DNA of 64,000 nt from Neolentinus lepideus HHB14362 ss-1 (lineage: Eukaryota; Basidiomycota; Agaricomycetes; Gloeophyllales; Gloeophyllaceae). The translations under genes were made by a program, and so were the position numbers. Location: contig KV425566.1 of NCBI GenBank assembly GCA_001632425.1, positions 124,001 to 188,000 of the forward strand, given 5' to 3'. Shown in pieces: positions 11,299-23,275 of this stretch; the first letter of the stretch is position 1; each line of letters opens with the position of its first letter. Below the pieces are notes generated by a model. The model had not been told where the DNA came from, did no database searches, and saw nothing but the letters and a program-made list of their open reading frames with translations.

Positions 11299-14021
11299 AT
11301 GCTCGACCACTGTTCCATATCTCACAAGGGTATGTCGATTTCTTGCACTCGAAACTTCATGTACTGACACAAGCAATCTCTAGGCGGCATAGTTCTCTGG
11401 TCGCGTGCCTTCACACCTGTTGCATCGCAGATGGCCTCTTCCTCCTCGTCACCCGTCAATTCTCTGATTAGGGAGGCACTCATTGAGGGTCGTACCACGG
11501 AGAGGTACGAGAAAGATGGGTATGCAGTCAAATGGACTTTTGTCAACGACCTGGAGTTGATCTTCGTCGTGAGTACCAGGCTTCAGATCTTTCAACTGAA
11601 ATGTACGAGTCGTGCATAGGTTGCGTATCAACGCATATTGCAATTGACATACGTGGAGGACCTCCTAACTGCGATCCGGACGCTTTTCGTCAAGCTATTT
11701 GAACCCTTCCTGGCAACCTTTGTCGCGTCATTGCATGCTATGAATACTGGAAAGCTATCTCAGTCTGCTGGGTCCAAAACTGCTGCTTCTACTTGGGATT
11801 TCTCCAAAGCGTTCGCGGGATGGGATACAATGTTCGACAAGTTGCTTAAGACATTCGAAGAAAAGGCTGCGCAGGTACGCAGAGCCGACAGTGTAAATGA
11901 ATCTGTGCAACGACGCTAATTGTATGCCCACAGGAACGCCGCTTGCGTACGAGACCTGCTACTAACCGTTCTGCAGCAGTAGAGTCCTCGACCCCTCCTT
12001 CGGATGACCAGAGTACGAGTACGCAAACTTTCACTCAACTCCTACCTCTCCTTCTCATAATACGGTTATTAGCTCCCTCGCAAGCTGTTTCGGAATCTTT
12101 GGATGAGCAGCAAATTGCTCGTAAGGTTCAAGCACTCAAAAATCGGTTACGTGGACGAGGGGGTAGGAGAGGTGGGCGGGGCCTCGGACGGGCCGAGTCA
12201 GGAAGTGGAAGGGACAGTCTTCCAAATTCTGAGTAAGAACTTTGCACTTTCATTACCTACCTCGACGTATGTTAACGTAAAGTGCCTTTAGCTCTGATAC
12301 GCCATCAAAGTCCAAGCGCAAAGCAAAAACTAAAGAACAACGTAAATGGGGCGAGTCAGCACCTAGCGAAATCGATATGGCTGCCCTAGATTTCAGCATG
12401 GACAAGTCTTCCGACAACTTCGCTCGCGCAGATAATCTCGATCTAAATGCTTTGGTTGATCAGGCGTCCCTAGGAACGCGCACCGAAGACGGAATGTACG
12501 AGATAAAGGACTGGGAGTTCGCGAAGGGCACAAGCGACTTCACGGACGCTGTGATATCACAGGCTTTGAAGGCGAATGGTGTTGCGAGTGCGCCGAAAGC
12601 TCAGTCTTCTACCTCTTCGTTAGGTGCCCTGGGCTCGTTGTTTGCTCGCTTCACTGGTTCGAAGGTGCTCACTGAGGAAGACCTGAAGCCTGTCTTAGAG
12701 GCGATGAAGCAACATTTAATGAAGAAGAATGTTGCGAAAGACATTTCCGAGAAAGTCTGCGAAGGCGTCGGAGAGGGTTTGGTTGGGAAGAAAATTGGGG
12801 GTCTGCAAAGTAGGTTTTTGAAAGTTGTTATCGGTAATGTGCAGTCCTTTAAGTGCCTGTGCAGCCATAAGTGCAGCCGTTCGCGTTGCCCTTTCCAACT
12901 CGATAACTCGCATTTTAACGCCGAAGACTTCGACCGACTTGCTGCTCTCCATCCGAACGAAGCTCAACTCACCGCTGCCGTCCAAGCAGCAACGTTTGCC
13001 GTACAGCATGACATTTGTCGGCGTCAACGGCGTTGGGAAGAGTACGAACCTGAGTAAAGTGGCATTCTGGTTAATTCAGAACGGACTACGAGTTCTGATC
13101 GCCGCCTGCGACACGTTTCGGTACGTGCATTACTTCCTCAGTTACCTTGGTGTTCATTACCGGTGAATCTTGATGATGTACAGGAGTGGTGCCGTCGAGC
13201 AATTGCGCGTTCACGTGAGGAACTTGAGCATGTTGGGTGTTAATGGAGCCGCGGACAGTAAGGGACGTGTCGAGCTGTTCGAACGAGGTTATGGGAAAGA
13301 TGCAGCTGCGATTGCTAAAGAAGCCATAACATATGGTCTGTCCACTTCAGGGTTCGATAATCAAGAGTGTTGCAGCTGACATTAGATGCATGTTCATAGC
13401 CAAAGATCATGATTTTGATGTTGTCTTGATTGACACTGCCGGACGTATGCAGGATAACGAGGTTGGTTTATCTGCCGTTCCTTGATGGCATTAGATTGAC
13501 ATCTCTACAGCCTCTCATGCGCGCTCTAGCTAAGGTCCCGTTGTCCAGCCTAACATCGTTCGTGCTGAACTGATGCTTGTACGGCAGTTGGTTGCTGTGA
13601 ACAATCCAGACAAGATCCTCTTCGTCGGGGAGGCGCTCGTGGGCAACGAGGCTGTTGATCAGCTCACCAAGTTTGATAGGGCGCTGAGGGATTTCTCAGC
13701 TGCCTCCGGTGGTGCGGGCAAGGGTCGCGGTATTGACGGGATGCTTGTGACCAAGTGGGATACCGTGGATGATAAGGTATGTGTTGTGAGAGTCGAGGAT
13801 GCTGTAGAACTGCACTAATCAAGGAGATAGGTTGGTGCCGCGCTGTCGATGACTTATGTTACGGGCCAGCCGATCATTTTTGTCGGGACTGGGCAGGTGG
13901 GTTCTTATATTATCTTGGGGGCCTATCTGAAATTTCTGATGGATTGATGCATCATCAGACGTACACCGATCTGCGTCAGTTGAGGGTTGCTAATGTTGTT
14001 CAGGCCATCCTGAGTGACTGA
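11299..14021 (+). CDS. SRP101: signal recognition particle receptor subunit alpha
   Basis: This GTPase of the ER membrane docks the SRP-ribosome complex and hands the nascent chain to the translocon. The first exon (11299-11329) encodes MLDHCSISHKG; the next continue as the N-terminal SRX domain (GIVLWSRAFTPV, then LTYVEDLLTAIRTLFVKLF), which binds the beta subunit. A charged linker with a Lys/Arg-rich stretch follows, then the conserved NG domain: FVGVNGVGKSTNLSKVAFWL (Walker A), AACDTFRSGAVEQL, RGYGKDAAAIAKEAI, DVVLIDTAGRMQDNEPLMRAL (G3), GMLVTKWDTVDDK (TKxD) and YVTGQPIIFVGTGQ. About nine short introns interrupt it. The stop is the TGA at 14019-14021. The conserved order and full NG motifs leave little doubt. 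A short in-frame alternative start (MASSSSSPV) would lose the SRX beginning. Confidence 0.93.
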
Positions 14022-14499
14022 GGGATGATGGGACTGAAGCTGGTCAACGGTGAGTGCGACGTGATGCATATCGTCCCGTCGGCAACATCTGCCTCAGGGT
14101 TCCCATGTAAATATAGACGTATAGCCTGTTGAATATTATATCTATTCAGTCCTGATGGTACACTCAAGCAATAATTTAGGTATCGTACGTACACGCATTT
14201 ACTGGACCGAAGTGCGGTGTAAGCCTAGTGTCCAATATGAACTCAGTCTGTGTCAAATGTGCAGTAAGGATGTAACCGGTCGTGATAACATTACAACGGT
14301 AAAAGTAAAGGTGGCATGCACCGGAACATACGAATGTCTGATATTTGTCTACAGTACAAAACAAGAAAAAGAAAAAAGCCCAAGAACAACAGCACGCAGA
14401 TGGGATTGAAAGGCAGGGCGCCCAAGCCTGCTTACACACTCGAGCCACGAACCCTCCCTCACCGCCCCTAGTCGTACCAGCCTGCTCAATCTAGCTCCG
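14022..14499. other. intergenic region between converging genes
   Basis: This stretch holds the 3' flanks of the SRP receptor gene and the Ser-rich membrane protein gene. Two overlapping ORFs of 84-90 codons have no motifs. An A-rich run at about 14357-14380 may be part of a 3' processing signal. Confidence 0.5.
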
Positions 14500-15525
14500 T
14501 TACATAGCATACCCTACCGGCGCCTTCTCCATGATCCTCTCATGGAACGTGCCCGTAGCAAAGGGCGGTGGAGGATCCTCCGCGTCACGTCCCCCTAAAT
14601 ATACTATCCTGGGTGCGCCAACGCTATTGTCTGTGCGGGAATACGCGTACGGCATGAACTCTGCAGAAGGTGGAATGCGTCTTAGGCGAGCGCGCCGGCG
14701 GAAGAAGAAGATGAGGGCGCCTAGGATTAGGAGAGCGGCGAGGGCCCCGAGGACGCCGCCGACGATGGTGCCTGCATTAGTATGGTGCGAGGCGAGGGAG
14801 GACGCGGAGGACGCGGAGGACGCAAAGGACGCGGAGGACGAAGAGGAGGAGGGAGTGGAAGTGCTGCTGGAGCCTCCTGATTGGGTTGCAGCGGGCATCG
14901 ACGACGTCGTTGAAGTATAGACGGTAATCGGCATGTAAGCCGTATAGGTGGATCCTCCACCACTGGCCATGTCGCAGTCTTTACATATTGTTGAGACTAA
15001 TGTTAGCTATACCGAGCATCCGGACGGGGCCAAGGACTTACCAGGTAGGGCACTGCTCGAGCAGATAGCGATGTTGCTTGGACTGGTAGAGGAAGCGCTA
15101 GCATCGGAACCAGCATTCATCGCAGTGGGGTTATTCGCCGCTAGAAAGGGTTCATGAATTTTGCGTGCAACGGCTAAGGTCTGAGGACATACAGTCCGGG
15201 TGGTGATGGGGTGGATAGCTATCGTCAGCCTGGCGCTTTTTCTGAGGCATCCTCCCAGCGTTAGCCATACGGAGACCCCTAAGGGAGCTATGCACTGACT
15301 TGTTCGCTATCACGGCACAAGATGAACGTGATGCAGTCGAGACGCTTTAGCCAGCTAGAGTCGAGAAATTGTTCCATGACTTGGCCTGAAACAAGAATTG
15401 GCGTGTCCAGCACAAGTAGTATGAATGAGCATGCACAGGATGAAGGGTGTATGGCAGGCACCTGCGGCAAGGGCCCACAAGGCGGTAGGGAACGGGGGTA
15501 ACAGTGAATGATAGCATCAGGTCAA
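14500..15525 (-). CDS. Ser-rich single-pass membrane protein (wall-sensor-like)
   Basis: The C-terminal exon encodes a Ser/Thr/Ala-rich stretch (STPSSSSSSASFASSASS), one transmembrane helix (IVGGVLGALAALLILGALI) followed at once by a basic stop-transfer sequence (FFFRRRARLRRI), and a cytoplasmic tail. This is the layout of fungal Mid2/Wsc-like cell-wall sensors and related plasma-membrane proteins, though no WSC or other named domain is seen. Upstream exons join well: QADDSYPPHHHPDS, then ANNPTAMNAGSDASASS to SSALP, with introns GTATGT...CTAG and GTAAGT...AAAG. A hydrophobic segment (FPTALWALAAG) near 15480 could be the signal peptide, but its frame lacks an ATG, so the 5' end near 15525 is unsure. 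It is divergent from glyoxalase II. Confidence 0.6.
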
Positions 15526-15630
15526 AGAATATTCGCAACTAATGGTTGACTGATATTTTGATCTGCAAAGTGACTGCGCAATTCCAACAACACCGCCCCA
15601 GCCACACGGGAGCACACGGGCCGCATTCCT

Positions 15631-16683
15631 ATGTTCGCAGCCACAGCAAGACGCGCTGCGTCCGCCTCTGCCAGAATGCGAATCGTCCCAGTCCCCGTCC
15701 GTTCTGACAACTATGCGTACCTACTCATCTCGGACGCTAACAAGGCCGCGGCGGTCGACCCGTACGACGTTCACAAGGTCCAGGCCGCGGCGCAGGAACT
15801 CGGTGTCGAGATCGTTGCCGCCATTACCACACACCATCATGACGATCATAGCGGAGGGAACCAGGTGATTGTTTTCCCTATATCCAGTACTGTGGAACCT
15901 TGTTCAATTGAGCGTCTCGATACACGATAGAAATTCGTGCGTACTAGCCATTGTGATGTTTGCCTCAAGGCTTTGTAAGCAGACTATCTGTCCAGGCATC
16001 TACATTCCCTGGCGCTCCTATCTACGGAGGCAGTCACCAAATCCCGGCGTTGACCAACCTCGTCAAAGACAAGGACGAATTCAAGGTTGACTCCATTTCG
16101 GTCAAGTACGTCGACCCGGTTATTCTCCATCCACTGACTTGATTCACACCAACATCCAGGTGCCTTGCCACGCCCTGCCACACCCAGGACTCCATCTGCT
16201 TCTACGTCACAGACTCCTCCTCTTATCCAGGAGGCGTCTTCACCGGCGACACGCTCTTCATCGCCGGATGCGGTCGTTTCTTCGAGGGCACCGGAGACGA
16301 GATGCACAGGGCACTGTCTTACTTGGGTACGCTCCCCGACAAGACCGTCGTTCTGAACGGACATGAGTACACCAAGAGCAGTCTTGCGTTCGCGAAGAGC
16401 ATAGACCCCGGCAATGCCGCCTTTGCACGGCTGGAAGAGATAATTCAGAAGAATGAGATTACGACAGGGTTGACCACTATTGGCGATGAGAAGGAGTGGA
16501 ATCCTTTCATGAGGTTAACGACTAAGCCTATCTTGTGAGTCCTGCCGTATGAGCTTGGAATGTACCGTCCTGTTGCTAATCCAGCGACCTCTATACAGGG
16601 CCGCGACTAAAGCTTCGGAAAGCGACTCCGAGGCATCTGTCATGGACACGCTCCGTAACTTGAAGAACAGCTTCAGGGGGTGA
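15631..16683 (+). CDS. GLO2: hydroxyacylglutathione hydrolase (glyoxalase II)
   Basis: Glyoxalase II hydrolyses S-D-lactoylglutathione to D-lactate and glutathione, the second step of methylglyoxal detoxification. The metallo-beta-lactamase motif THHHDDHSGGN provides the di-metal site; further ligands lie in ATPCHTQDSICFY, GVFTGDTLFIAGCGRF and NGHEYTKSSL. Five exons are proposed: 15631-15864, a 6-nt exon at 15932-15937 (KF), 15996-16105, 16160-16534 and 16599-16683, giving 269 residues, close to the family size. The N-terminus (MFAATARRAASASARM) is Ala/Arg-rich and may be a mitochondrial presequence; MRIVPVPVRSDNYAY would be the cytosolic start. Without the tiny exon the protein would lack two residues between GGNQ and ASTFPGAP. 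It is head to head with the Ser-rich membrane protein gene. Confidence 0.94.
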
Positions 16684-17080
16684 GTGCTTAGGTGCGTCCT
16701 TGTTAAGAATCCTCCTCCGTGTCACTTGCAAGCAACCACTAGTACTGATCACCTGCTTCAGGTCTCCCAGTCGATTGTGAACAAGGAATATAATGCAGAA
16801 GTTAAGCAAGTACTGTATCGATATGTCATGTATCTGTATACATATTGAGGTTGGTGTACGATGGCAAATGTTGTGGCGTTGAGGTATTAAACTGATATCC
16901 TGAGTCGTCATTCCAATGCACCAATTAATCCATCATCGCATTACTCAGTAAGTATCGACTTAACCACAGGTTACAGTAACAACCGAGAAAGAATCCAGTA
17001 TCATACAAAGCACATGACAAACCCATATCGTTCAGTCCAGGATTGTGTCGCAACCTTGACGGTCATAGGGAGGTTTGAGA
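16684..17080. other. intergenic region between converging GLO2 and SFT2
   Basis: Only 3' flanking sequence is seen here. A 106-codon minus-strand ORF has no recognisable features and overlaps the GLO2 3' end. Confidence 0.5.
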
Positions 17081-17952
17081 TTATGCCATCCCGATGAGTT
17101 TGAGGGCGCCTGTGCGAGCGTATGGAATGTAGGAGAGGGTGTACCAAGTGTAGGCAAGGTATTCGATGATGACGAAAACTGGATGGATTGTGGCAAATCA
17201 GAATATGGGTATGCAATACGCAAAATAGGCAACTCACTAATGCAAAGCAGCTGTATTCGGTCATAGTGCAGTTAGTACCACAAACGGGTAGTATGTGAGA
17301 GGAGCAAAGCTACATACGTCGCTGCGTAGAACGAAGGCGCCTACGAAAACCAGGACGATGGAGCCCAGGAACACTATTGTAGCGACTATCCGGACAGGCT
17401 TGAACATCTGGACATGTATATCTGTCAGTGGCTACCCTAGTGACAATAGAAGGTGCCGCCACTCACGACTTTAAGTTGTTTGAAGAACTATCATGTCAAA
17501 AATGGCGCAACTCAGCCTGAATCCGCTATTGAGGTGTAGAGATACACGTACGCCCATCAAAAACCCAGTGCCGACGAGCGAGATGACTGTGCCCAAGGCA
17601 TAGAGCACTGCACAGACACAGCAGACGTTAGCTCATCATATGCAAAGGTGCCAAGTTCCCTATGCACTCACGCGCAAAGCTCCCTAACGCCCCCAGAAAC
17701 AACAGCGCCGACCCGATAATGCTCAGTATGAAACCCGTTACGAGACTGCATGATCCCGTCACCGTGGTCAGTTGGTGAAACCACACAGGACAATTTCTCA
17801 TTGAATTCGTGTACTCACCATCCGACAAACCCATACAACCTCTGCTGCCTTGTCAAACTCAAGAACGAAAACGCAGAGTCCCCCTCGAAGAACTGGGTGT
17901 CCGGGATGACGCCCGACGCGGCCTCGAGGTTAAACCAGCCTTTTGACGACAT
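17081..17952 (-). CDS. SFT2: Golgi vesicle transport protein SFT2
   Basis: SFT2 is a small tetra-spanning Golgi protein that assists fusion of endosome-derived vesicles with the Golgi and interacts genetically with the SNARE Sed5. The reading starts at 17952 with MSSKGWFNLEAASGVIPD, has the conserved DSAFSFLSLTRQQRLYGF cytoplasmic block, and continues across introns into hydrophobic segments (LVTGFILSIIGSALLFLGAL, then a YALGT...GFLMG segment, then RIVATIVFLGSIVLVFVGAF and a last one ending in WYTLSYIPYARRALKLIGMA). The TAA is at 17081-17083. Several short introns split it; one short exon carries the FLKQLK stretch before MFKPVRIV. Four predicted helices and the RQQRLYGF block match the family. 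Its upstream region abuts the 3' end of the EDC4 gene. Confidence 0.9.
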
Positions 17953-18441
17953 TGTTGTGCGTTATTATATTCAGTTATTGAGGATTTTGTGCGTTAAGTG
18001 TGGGTGTGATTAAGGGTGTAAAGGGTATGAGTGCTAGTGGTCGTATGTATTCCGCAGCCTGCTGCTCAGAGTGAACGGGATGGACCAAGTGCTGTTACGG
18101 ACGCACTCAGCCTAATGCAGGCCACGCCACATCAAACCCCTTTACTCACACACCGTCAGTCCGAAGACGCCGACCTAACAAGCCTGATCCGTTTGTCAAG
18201 AAATGCATTGTATTTTTTGCTTCATGGTATAGTACACTACATGCCCGGGCATCATTCATCGACAGACGTGGAACAACAACATCGCGAAGACAAAGACATG
18301 ACGGTTCATCGATCTCGTAAGATTCGTATTCGGATGCAAAGCAAAACTGGAAAGCAAGATTCAGCGACAAGAGTCCGGCCTCGAATCAACGAGGCGACCA
18401 TGAGGATTACGAGAACAGAACAACGGCTGAAGTGACGGTGA
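17953..18441. other. SFT2 upstream region and EDC4 3' flank
   Basis: A 134-codon plus-strand ORF crosses this stretch but is not Met-initiated by necessity, has no domain and no splice context, and lies opposite a promoter; I treat it as non-coding. Confidence 0.5.
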
Positions 18442-21400
18442 CTACATCGGTTTGCGGCTAAGAACATCCTGGACATCGGAAATTATCCGGGCGGAATCTT
18501 GTAGCTGAGGCGATCCACCGGGAAGAATAGAGAGACGCTGTTTGGTAGTATTAAGCATCGACTGAACATTAGGGAGCACTCGGGCGATGTACGGTGAGAT
18601 TAGCGGATCCTGAGAAGCGAGAACAGTTAGCGAGAGGACGAAGGCTGAAAGAGACGATGCCTACGTTGGTGTTTAGAACGGAAGAGGCGCGCTGCAACCA
18701 CCATAGAGAGGATTTGAACGTCTCATCGACCGGCGACGTCTCGCCCACGGCAGCGGCCAACTGTATCGGCGGCCGTCAGTTAGAGTTTCGAAGGTACACA
18801 GACGGGCTTACCCTATGGACCAGCGTCAAGACAACCGCTTGAGACAAAGGACTAGGCCCTGTCAGAGGCATGATAATCTCCGGGTTGGATCGAGCCAATA
18901 ACTCGCGGAGCTGTCGAGGGTCCTGCGTTCCTAGAACGGCAAGATATGTATCATCCCATTCTTCGTTCTGTACAGGAGGCGTCTGTCTAACCGCAGCAGG
19001 CGGAGGCGGAGGCGGAGGAGGTGCAGCGGGATGCGACGCCTGAGGTGCGGCAATGGTGGATGGGAACCAAGACCCTTGAACGGTCGAGGGGGCTGGAGGC
19101 TGGTACGGACCATGACTCTGAGAGTAAGTCGATGGCTGAGGTAGGGGCTGGAGACTCGGCTGTCGGAGGTGAGGCTGACTGTATTGAGTTTGTGACGTGG
19201 TGGGCCCAGGAGAGCTACGGCCCTGAAGAGCATGATGCGCTGGGATAGGAGCTAAGGAAGCATTCATGCTCAGATATTTGACTTGGTCAGACAAGACCCG
19301 GACACTGTGCTCGAGCTCTCTGATCAGGGTCTAAATAAACAATAGGGCTCAGCTTGGACCGACTTGTTACGAAATAGGCTTACTTCGTGTCCTCGCAGGG
19401 TTTCAGACTGCCACGACATGATATCTTTCCGGAGATTCGATATTTCGGTGTGAATCTCGCGAGAGACCTCTTGGTGTACGGAAGAAGTCTGTTGGGAAAA
19501 CGCAGGCATGAGTGTCTTGGTGATGGTGTCTTTCACCTGACGCTCGATTATTGGCGTGACTGTTGACGAAAAGTTCCTGGCAAAGTGGGTCGAAACATCA
19601 GGGCGCAACAACATTCTTTCGATTTCGTTGGGAAGGCTCTGCCAGAACATTGATTGATTTCCGTTTGTGCCAGAGGTCACGACATACCTGCTTGACAGCA
19701 TCCGCGACACCCTTCGCTATTTGCCCGTTTACCAAAGACTTGACTTCATTTTTCGTTATATTCTCCAATGATGGGAGTACAGAGTGTTGCACTTCATTCT
19801 TGACGGCCATTTCTACAACGCGCGTCGTATTCTTAGTCAGCTCGGTGGAGATGAGTTTCAGTAGTTTCTCCTGTCGAGCGAAATCAGCAGCCTGTTCATT
19901 GACCCTGACTTCCTCTAGGTGTTGCTCTGTGAAGTACCTCAGCCTGACGGTCGGTTCCAACATAGGATAGTAGTGTACGCACGTTGCTTATCCAGCTCTT
20001 TCCCAATTAGTCTTCCTAGGCGACTGTGCAAGCTCTCTTCCATCTTTTTGATCTCCTTCGAAATACTGGTACTAAGGGAAGTATCAACCGCCGCTTGCTC
20101 GGGTTTGGCCGCCTTCTCCCTGTCGCTATCCTTCCAACCAACGCTCTTGCTCTTTGCCGCCTTACCTTTGGTATCCTGGAAGCGACCCTCCTCGCGTGCC
20201 TGCTCACTGTCAACTTCCTCAGATGGGGGAGTTCTCGCCCGAGGCGGACCAGTGATGGAAGAGACAGGCTGAGCGAGGTGCTGGAGTTGCTGAGGAGGGG
20301 CAGGGATGTTCTGCACTGCCTGACCCTGGGTTCGGGGATCGACGCGCGAGACACCTGAGGAGAATGTAGGGAACTTGGCAGGAACACTAGCCAAAGCCGA
20401 GTCGTACCACTCCTTGCGGATGAGAACTTGATCAACACCTCCGGAATGGACCGAGAATGCGACTAAAGCCAGCTCTCCTGGAGGAACCTTAGCTGCGACG
20501 CAGGCAGCGACCGCCTCGTCTCCATCAGGATCAGCATCGGCAGTAAGAATGACGAAGTGAATTGTGGGCTTTGGTCCACCAAACTCGACCACACGCTCAA
20601 AAGATCCTCGTAGTTCATCGCCGTTAGCGTGCGTCTCGAGCAGCTCGACGTTGATTTTCACAGCAATCATACTATCCCGTCTATTGTTGGCGATCCATAG
20701 GGTTTGTATCCGAGAGTCATAATTTGCATGTCCGAACATATCAGGGTCTTGGTTCTCCCCATTGACAAACTTCATAGAGGCAAGAACGTTCTTTCCCATG
20801 ACCGGAAGAAGCTGGAAGATTGTCCCGTTCCTTCTGCCAAGAACAACGCCGTTATCCACCATAGAAATGGAAGATGGAACATCCTCTCCGCGAATCTTCT
20901 GAGACCAGAAAGGTAGTCGATCGCGAATGCTCCAGAACGTCAAAGTCGAGTCCTCAGAAATAGTAGCGATGGCATAGTTGGGGACGTCGAAGTCGAAGGA
21001 GATTAGAGGCTTTACAGATAGGTTAGCTAATCGAAATCATGGCATCACGTTGAACCTACCGTAGCCATGTTGAAGACCTGGCTCTCACGCTGAAGCTCAG
21101 CCTGGGAGATAGGTTCGCCTTCATAAGCACGGGCAATATTTGCAATGTTCAGAAGATAGATCTTGCTTTCTGAAGCAACAGCCAACGTATCCGGATCCTT
21201 GGGATGCCATTTGACGCTGTGAAGTGCTTCCGTGTCATTGGTCGGATAGACGCAAAGTAGCAGTTGTCCACTGGAATCAAGATATGAGGACGAGCATGGA
21301 CGAAGAGCCTTCGCAAGGTCACGTACGGGACATCATCGTGGATGACTTCCGGCAGGTCCCAAACAACAAAGCCTCCGTCGGACGTAACACCAGCTAGCCT

Positions 21401-23275
21401 GTTCCGATACACCGCCATGTCGGTGACGGCTGTTTGCTGCGAGAAAATAGGAGGAAGTTGGAGAAGTGTCCGATCACCGCTAGACCTGGATATGACACGG
21501 ATTCGTCCTGTAGTAGGGTATTGAGCTCTAGTTATTGTAAGGTATTAGGTGTACTTACCGCGAGTCATCGCATAGGCAACCCAGTGAGTCGCGCCAATAG
21601 TCGTCCCAGGTAAAAAGGTTGAGTCGACCTTCACCAATGCGATGGCTGTTGACTTGACGCTGTCCTGTGGTGCTTGTATCTCGTCCAGCGGCTGTGATAC
21701 ATCGAACAAGATATTTTGTACATGGGGGCTAGATGCAGCGGTTAGCAAATGTGAGGGAGGGGAAGTGGGAATGATGGATAAGAACATACCCAGGACTCGC
21801 TCGCGACTTGTTTCGCTGACCAGCAGCCTTACCTCTGCCCTCCTTCGCACGAGGAACAGGAGAGCTATCCTTGTCCCTCCGACCCGAGACACCACCCACA
21901 TGACCCCCCTGCGAACCGACAGGCGATTCCGCTGAACGAGGTTGTTGGCGATGTTGAGGAGGGATTTTCGGGGGTGACGAGCGCGGGGAGACATGTTCTG
22001 CAGGCTTGGAAGGTAATGGGGGCAGAGGCCCTCGAGGCACTGATTGTTCTGCCGCAGAGGAATCCTCACTGGGATTATAGGGATCATAGGCACCCTGGGG
22101 AACCTGCGCCCGTTCGGGAGCTTGCAGAGGAGCTTGCCCTCTTGTCAATTGATCCATGAGATTTTCCACAGACTTTCGCTTGGGATCCGTAGAAACAGAG
22201 ACGGAAGTCCACGAGTCCTCGCTGGGTGGCTCGGGAGGAACAGGCTTCTTCTTCACCGGTGAAGAAGATGAAGACGCCAAGGCGTCAAATGGTGAGACAA
22301 AATCGAACATAGATTTGCGAGTCGGTGAAGGGGGCTGAGGTGCAGCCTGCTGGACAGGGGGTTGCGGCGGGCGCGCAGCAGATTCACGAGAGACCTCATG
22401 TGGAGCAAACGAGGTTTCAAGGATTTCATAGATATCATTTTCGTGTTGTGAGGGCGCATCAAGCGAGGAGTTTAGATAGGAAGGAGATGGCCCGCTGGGC
22501 GGAACAATGCGTTGTGTATCATTGTAATCTGAACGCGGTGCATTTCTATGCAAAAACATTAGATATTGGAAATTCGGCTCCACTCCAGAAGTGAGCGCGA
22601 CCTCCACATCGTCCAATCCCAGCGAGAACATCCATGCCGTCACACAAATGCTCGACAATCCCTTGACCAGTATCCACTCATAGGGCTATCCAACGCCATA
22701 CCAACTTGCATCCGTAGATCTCGCTTACGCACTAGCAGAGGAAGTAAGGAAACGACTTACCCTGACATCAATTGCTCCAAAAGGAAGTTGCCACGGGCTT
22801 CGTTACTTGTAGGATATCCACCTCTCTGAGCGGATCCAGGAGGTGTAGGGACCTGCTGAGGCGGCACCTCATTGGTGTTGGCTTCAGGACCAGCCGGAAC
22901 AGAAGAACCAACAGAACCCAGAAGAGACAGCAATGCACTTTGCCTATCAGTGGCCGCAGCACCCGGCGCCGAGGACGCTGTTATAGACGACGATGGGGTC
23001 GCAGGTGCAGAATTATTGCTATGGACAGGAGGTCCGTAAGAAATTCCGCTCCCGGCGGCTGCTGGAGCTGCGTTCAAGTTCTGAAACAGGGAATCAAGAG
23101 GATTTGGCGACGAAGATGGAGCAGACCCATGATGAGATAGAGGGGGAGACACGTGCGGCTGTTGCGATAGCATGGATGGCGGTAGATGAGGACCGTAAGA
23201 CAGTGGTTGAGATTGAGAAGCAGGCGGGGTCGACCCCCTGGAGAAGAGTTGAGCGATATTGTCCGGGCGGTCCAT
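18442..23275 (-). CDS. EDC4: EDC4/Ge-1-like mRNA decapping scaffold
   Basis: EDC4 (Ge-1) is a P-body protein that bridges the decapping enzyme Dcp2 and its activator Dcp1. The start is the ATG at 23275 (MDRPDNIAQLFSRG). About 170 Pro/Ser/Gln-rich residues with DSLFQNLN and SALLSLLGSV short linear motifs precede a second disordered region (SMFDFVSPFDALASS). A WD40 beta-propeller follows: SPHVQNILFDVSQPL, AVYRNRLAGVTSDGGFVVWD, SVKWHPKDPDTLAVAS, FDFDVPNYAIATISEDSTL, RIQTLWIANNRRDSMIAV. After a charged linker (ARTPPSEEVDSEQAREE) come coiled-coil helices (KEIKKMEESLHSRLGRLIGK, QEKLLKLISTELTKNTTRVV) and the conserved Ge-1 C-terminal alpha domain (NEEWDDTYLAVLGTQDPRQL, ARSNPEIIMPLTGPSPLSQA). The TAG is at 18442-18444. 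Many introns of about 50-60 nt occur. A GGAGGC microsatellite at 18988-19020 encodes a polyproline run. Confidence 0.88.

Noticed and set aside
14531..14920. Plus-strand ORF of 129 codons rich in Asp/Ala/Glu
   Set aside because: It is the antisense of the Ser-rich exon of the membrane protein gene; low complexity explains the open frame.
18031..18435. Plus-strand ORF of 134 codons upstream of SFT2
   Set aside because: Sits over the SFT2 promoter and EDC4 3' flank, no recognisable features.
18976..19030. GGAGGC microsatellite as a non-coding repeat
   Set aside because: It lies in frame in EDC4 and encodes a polyproline run.
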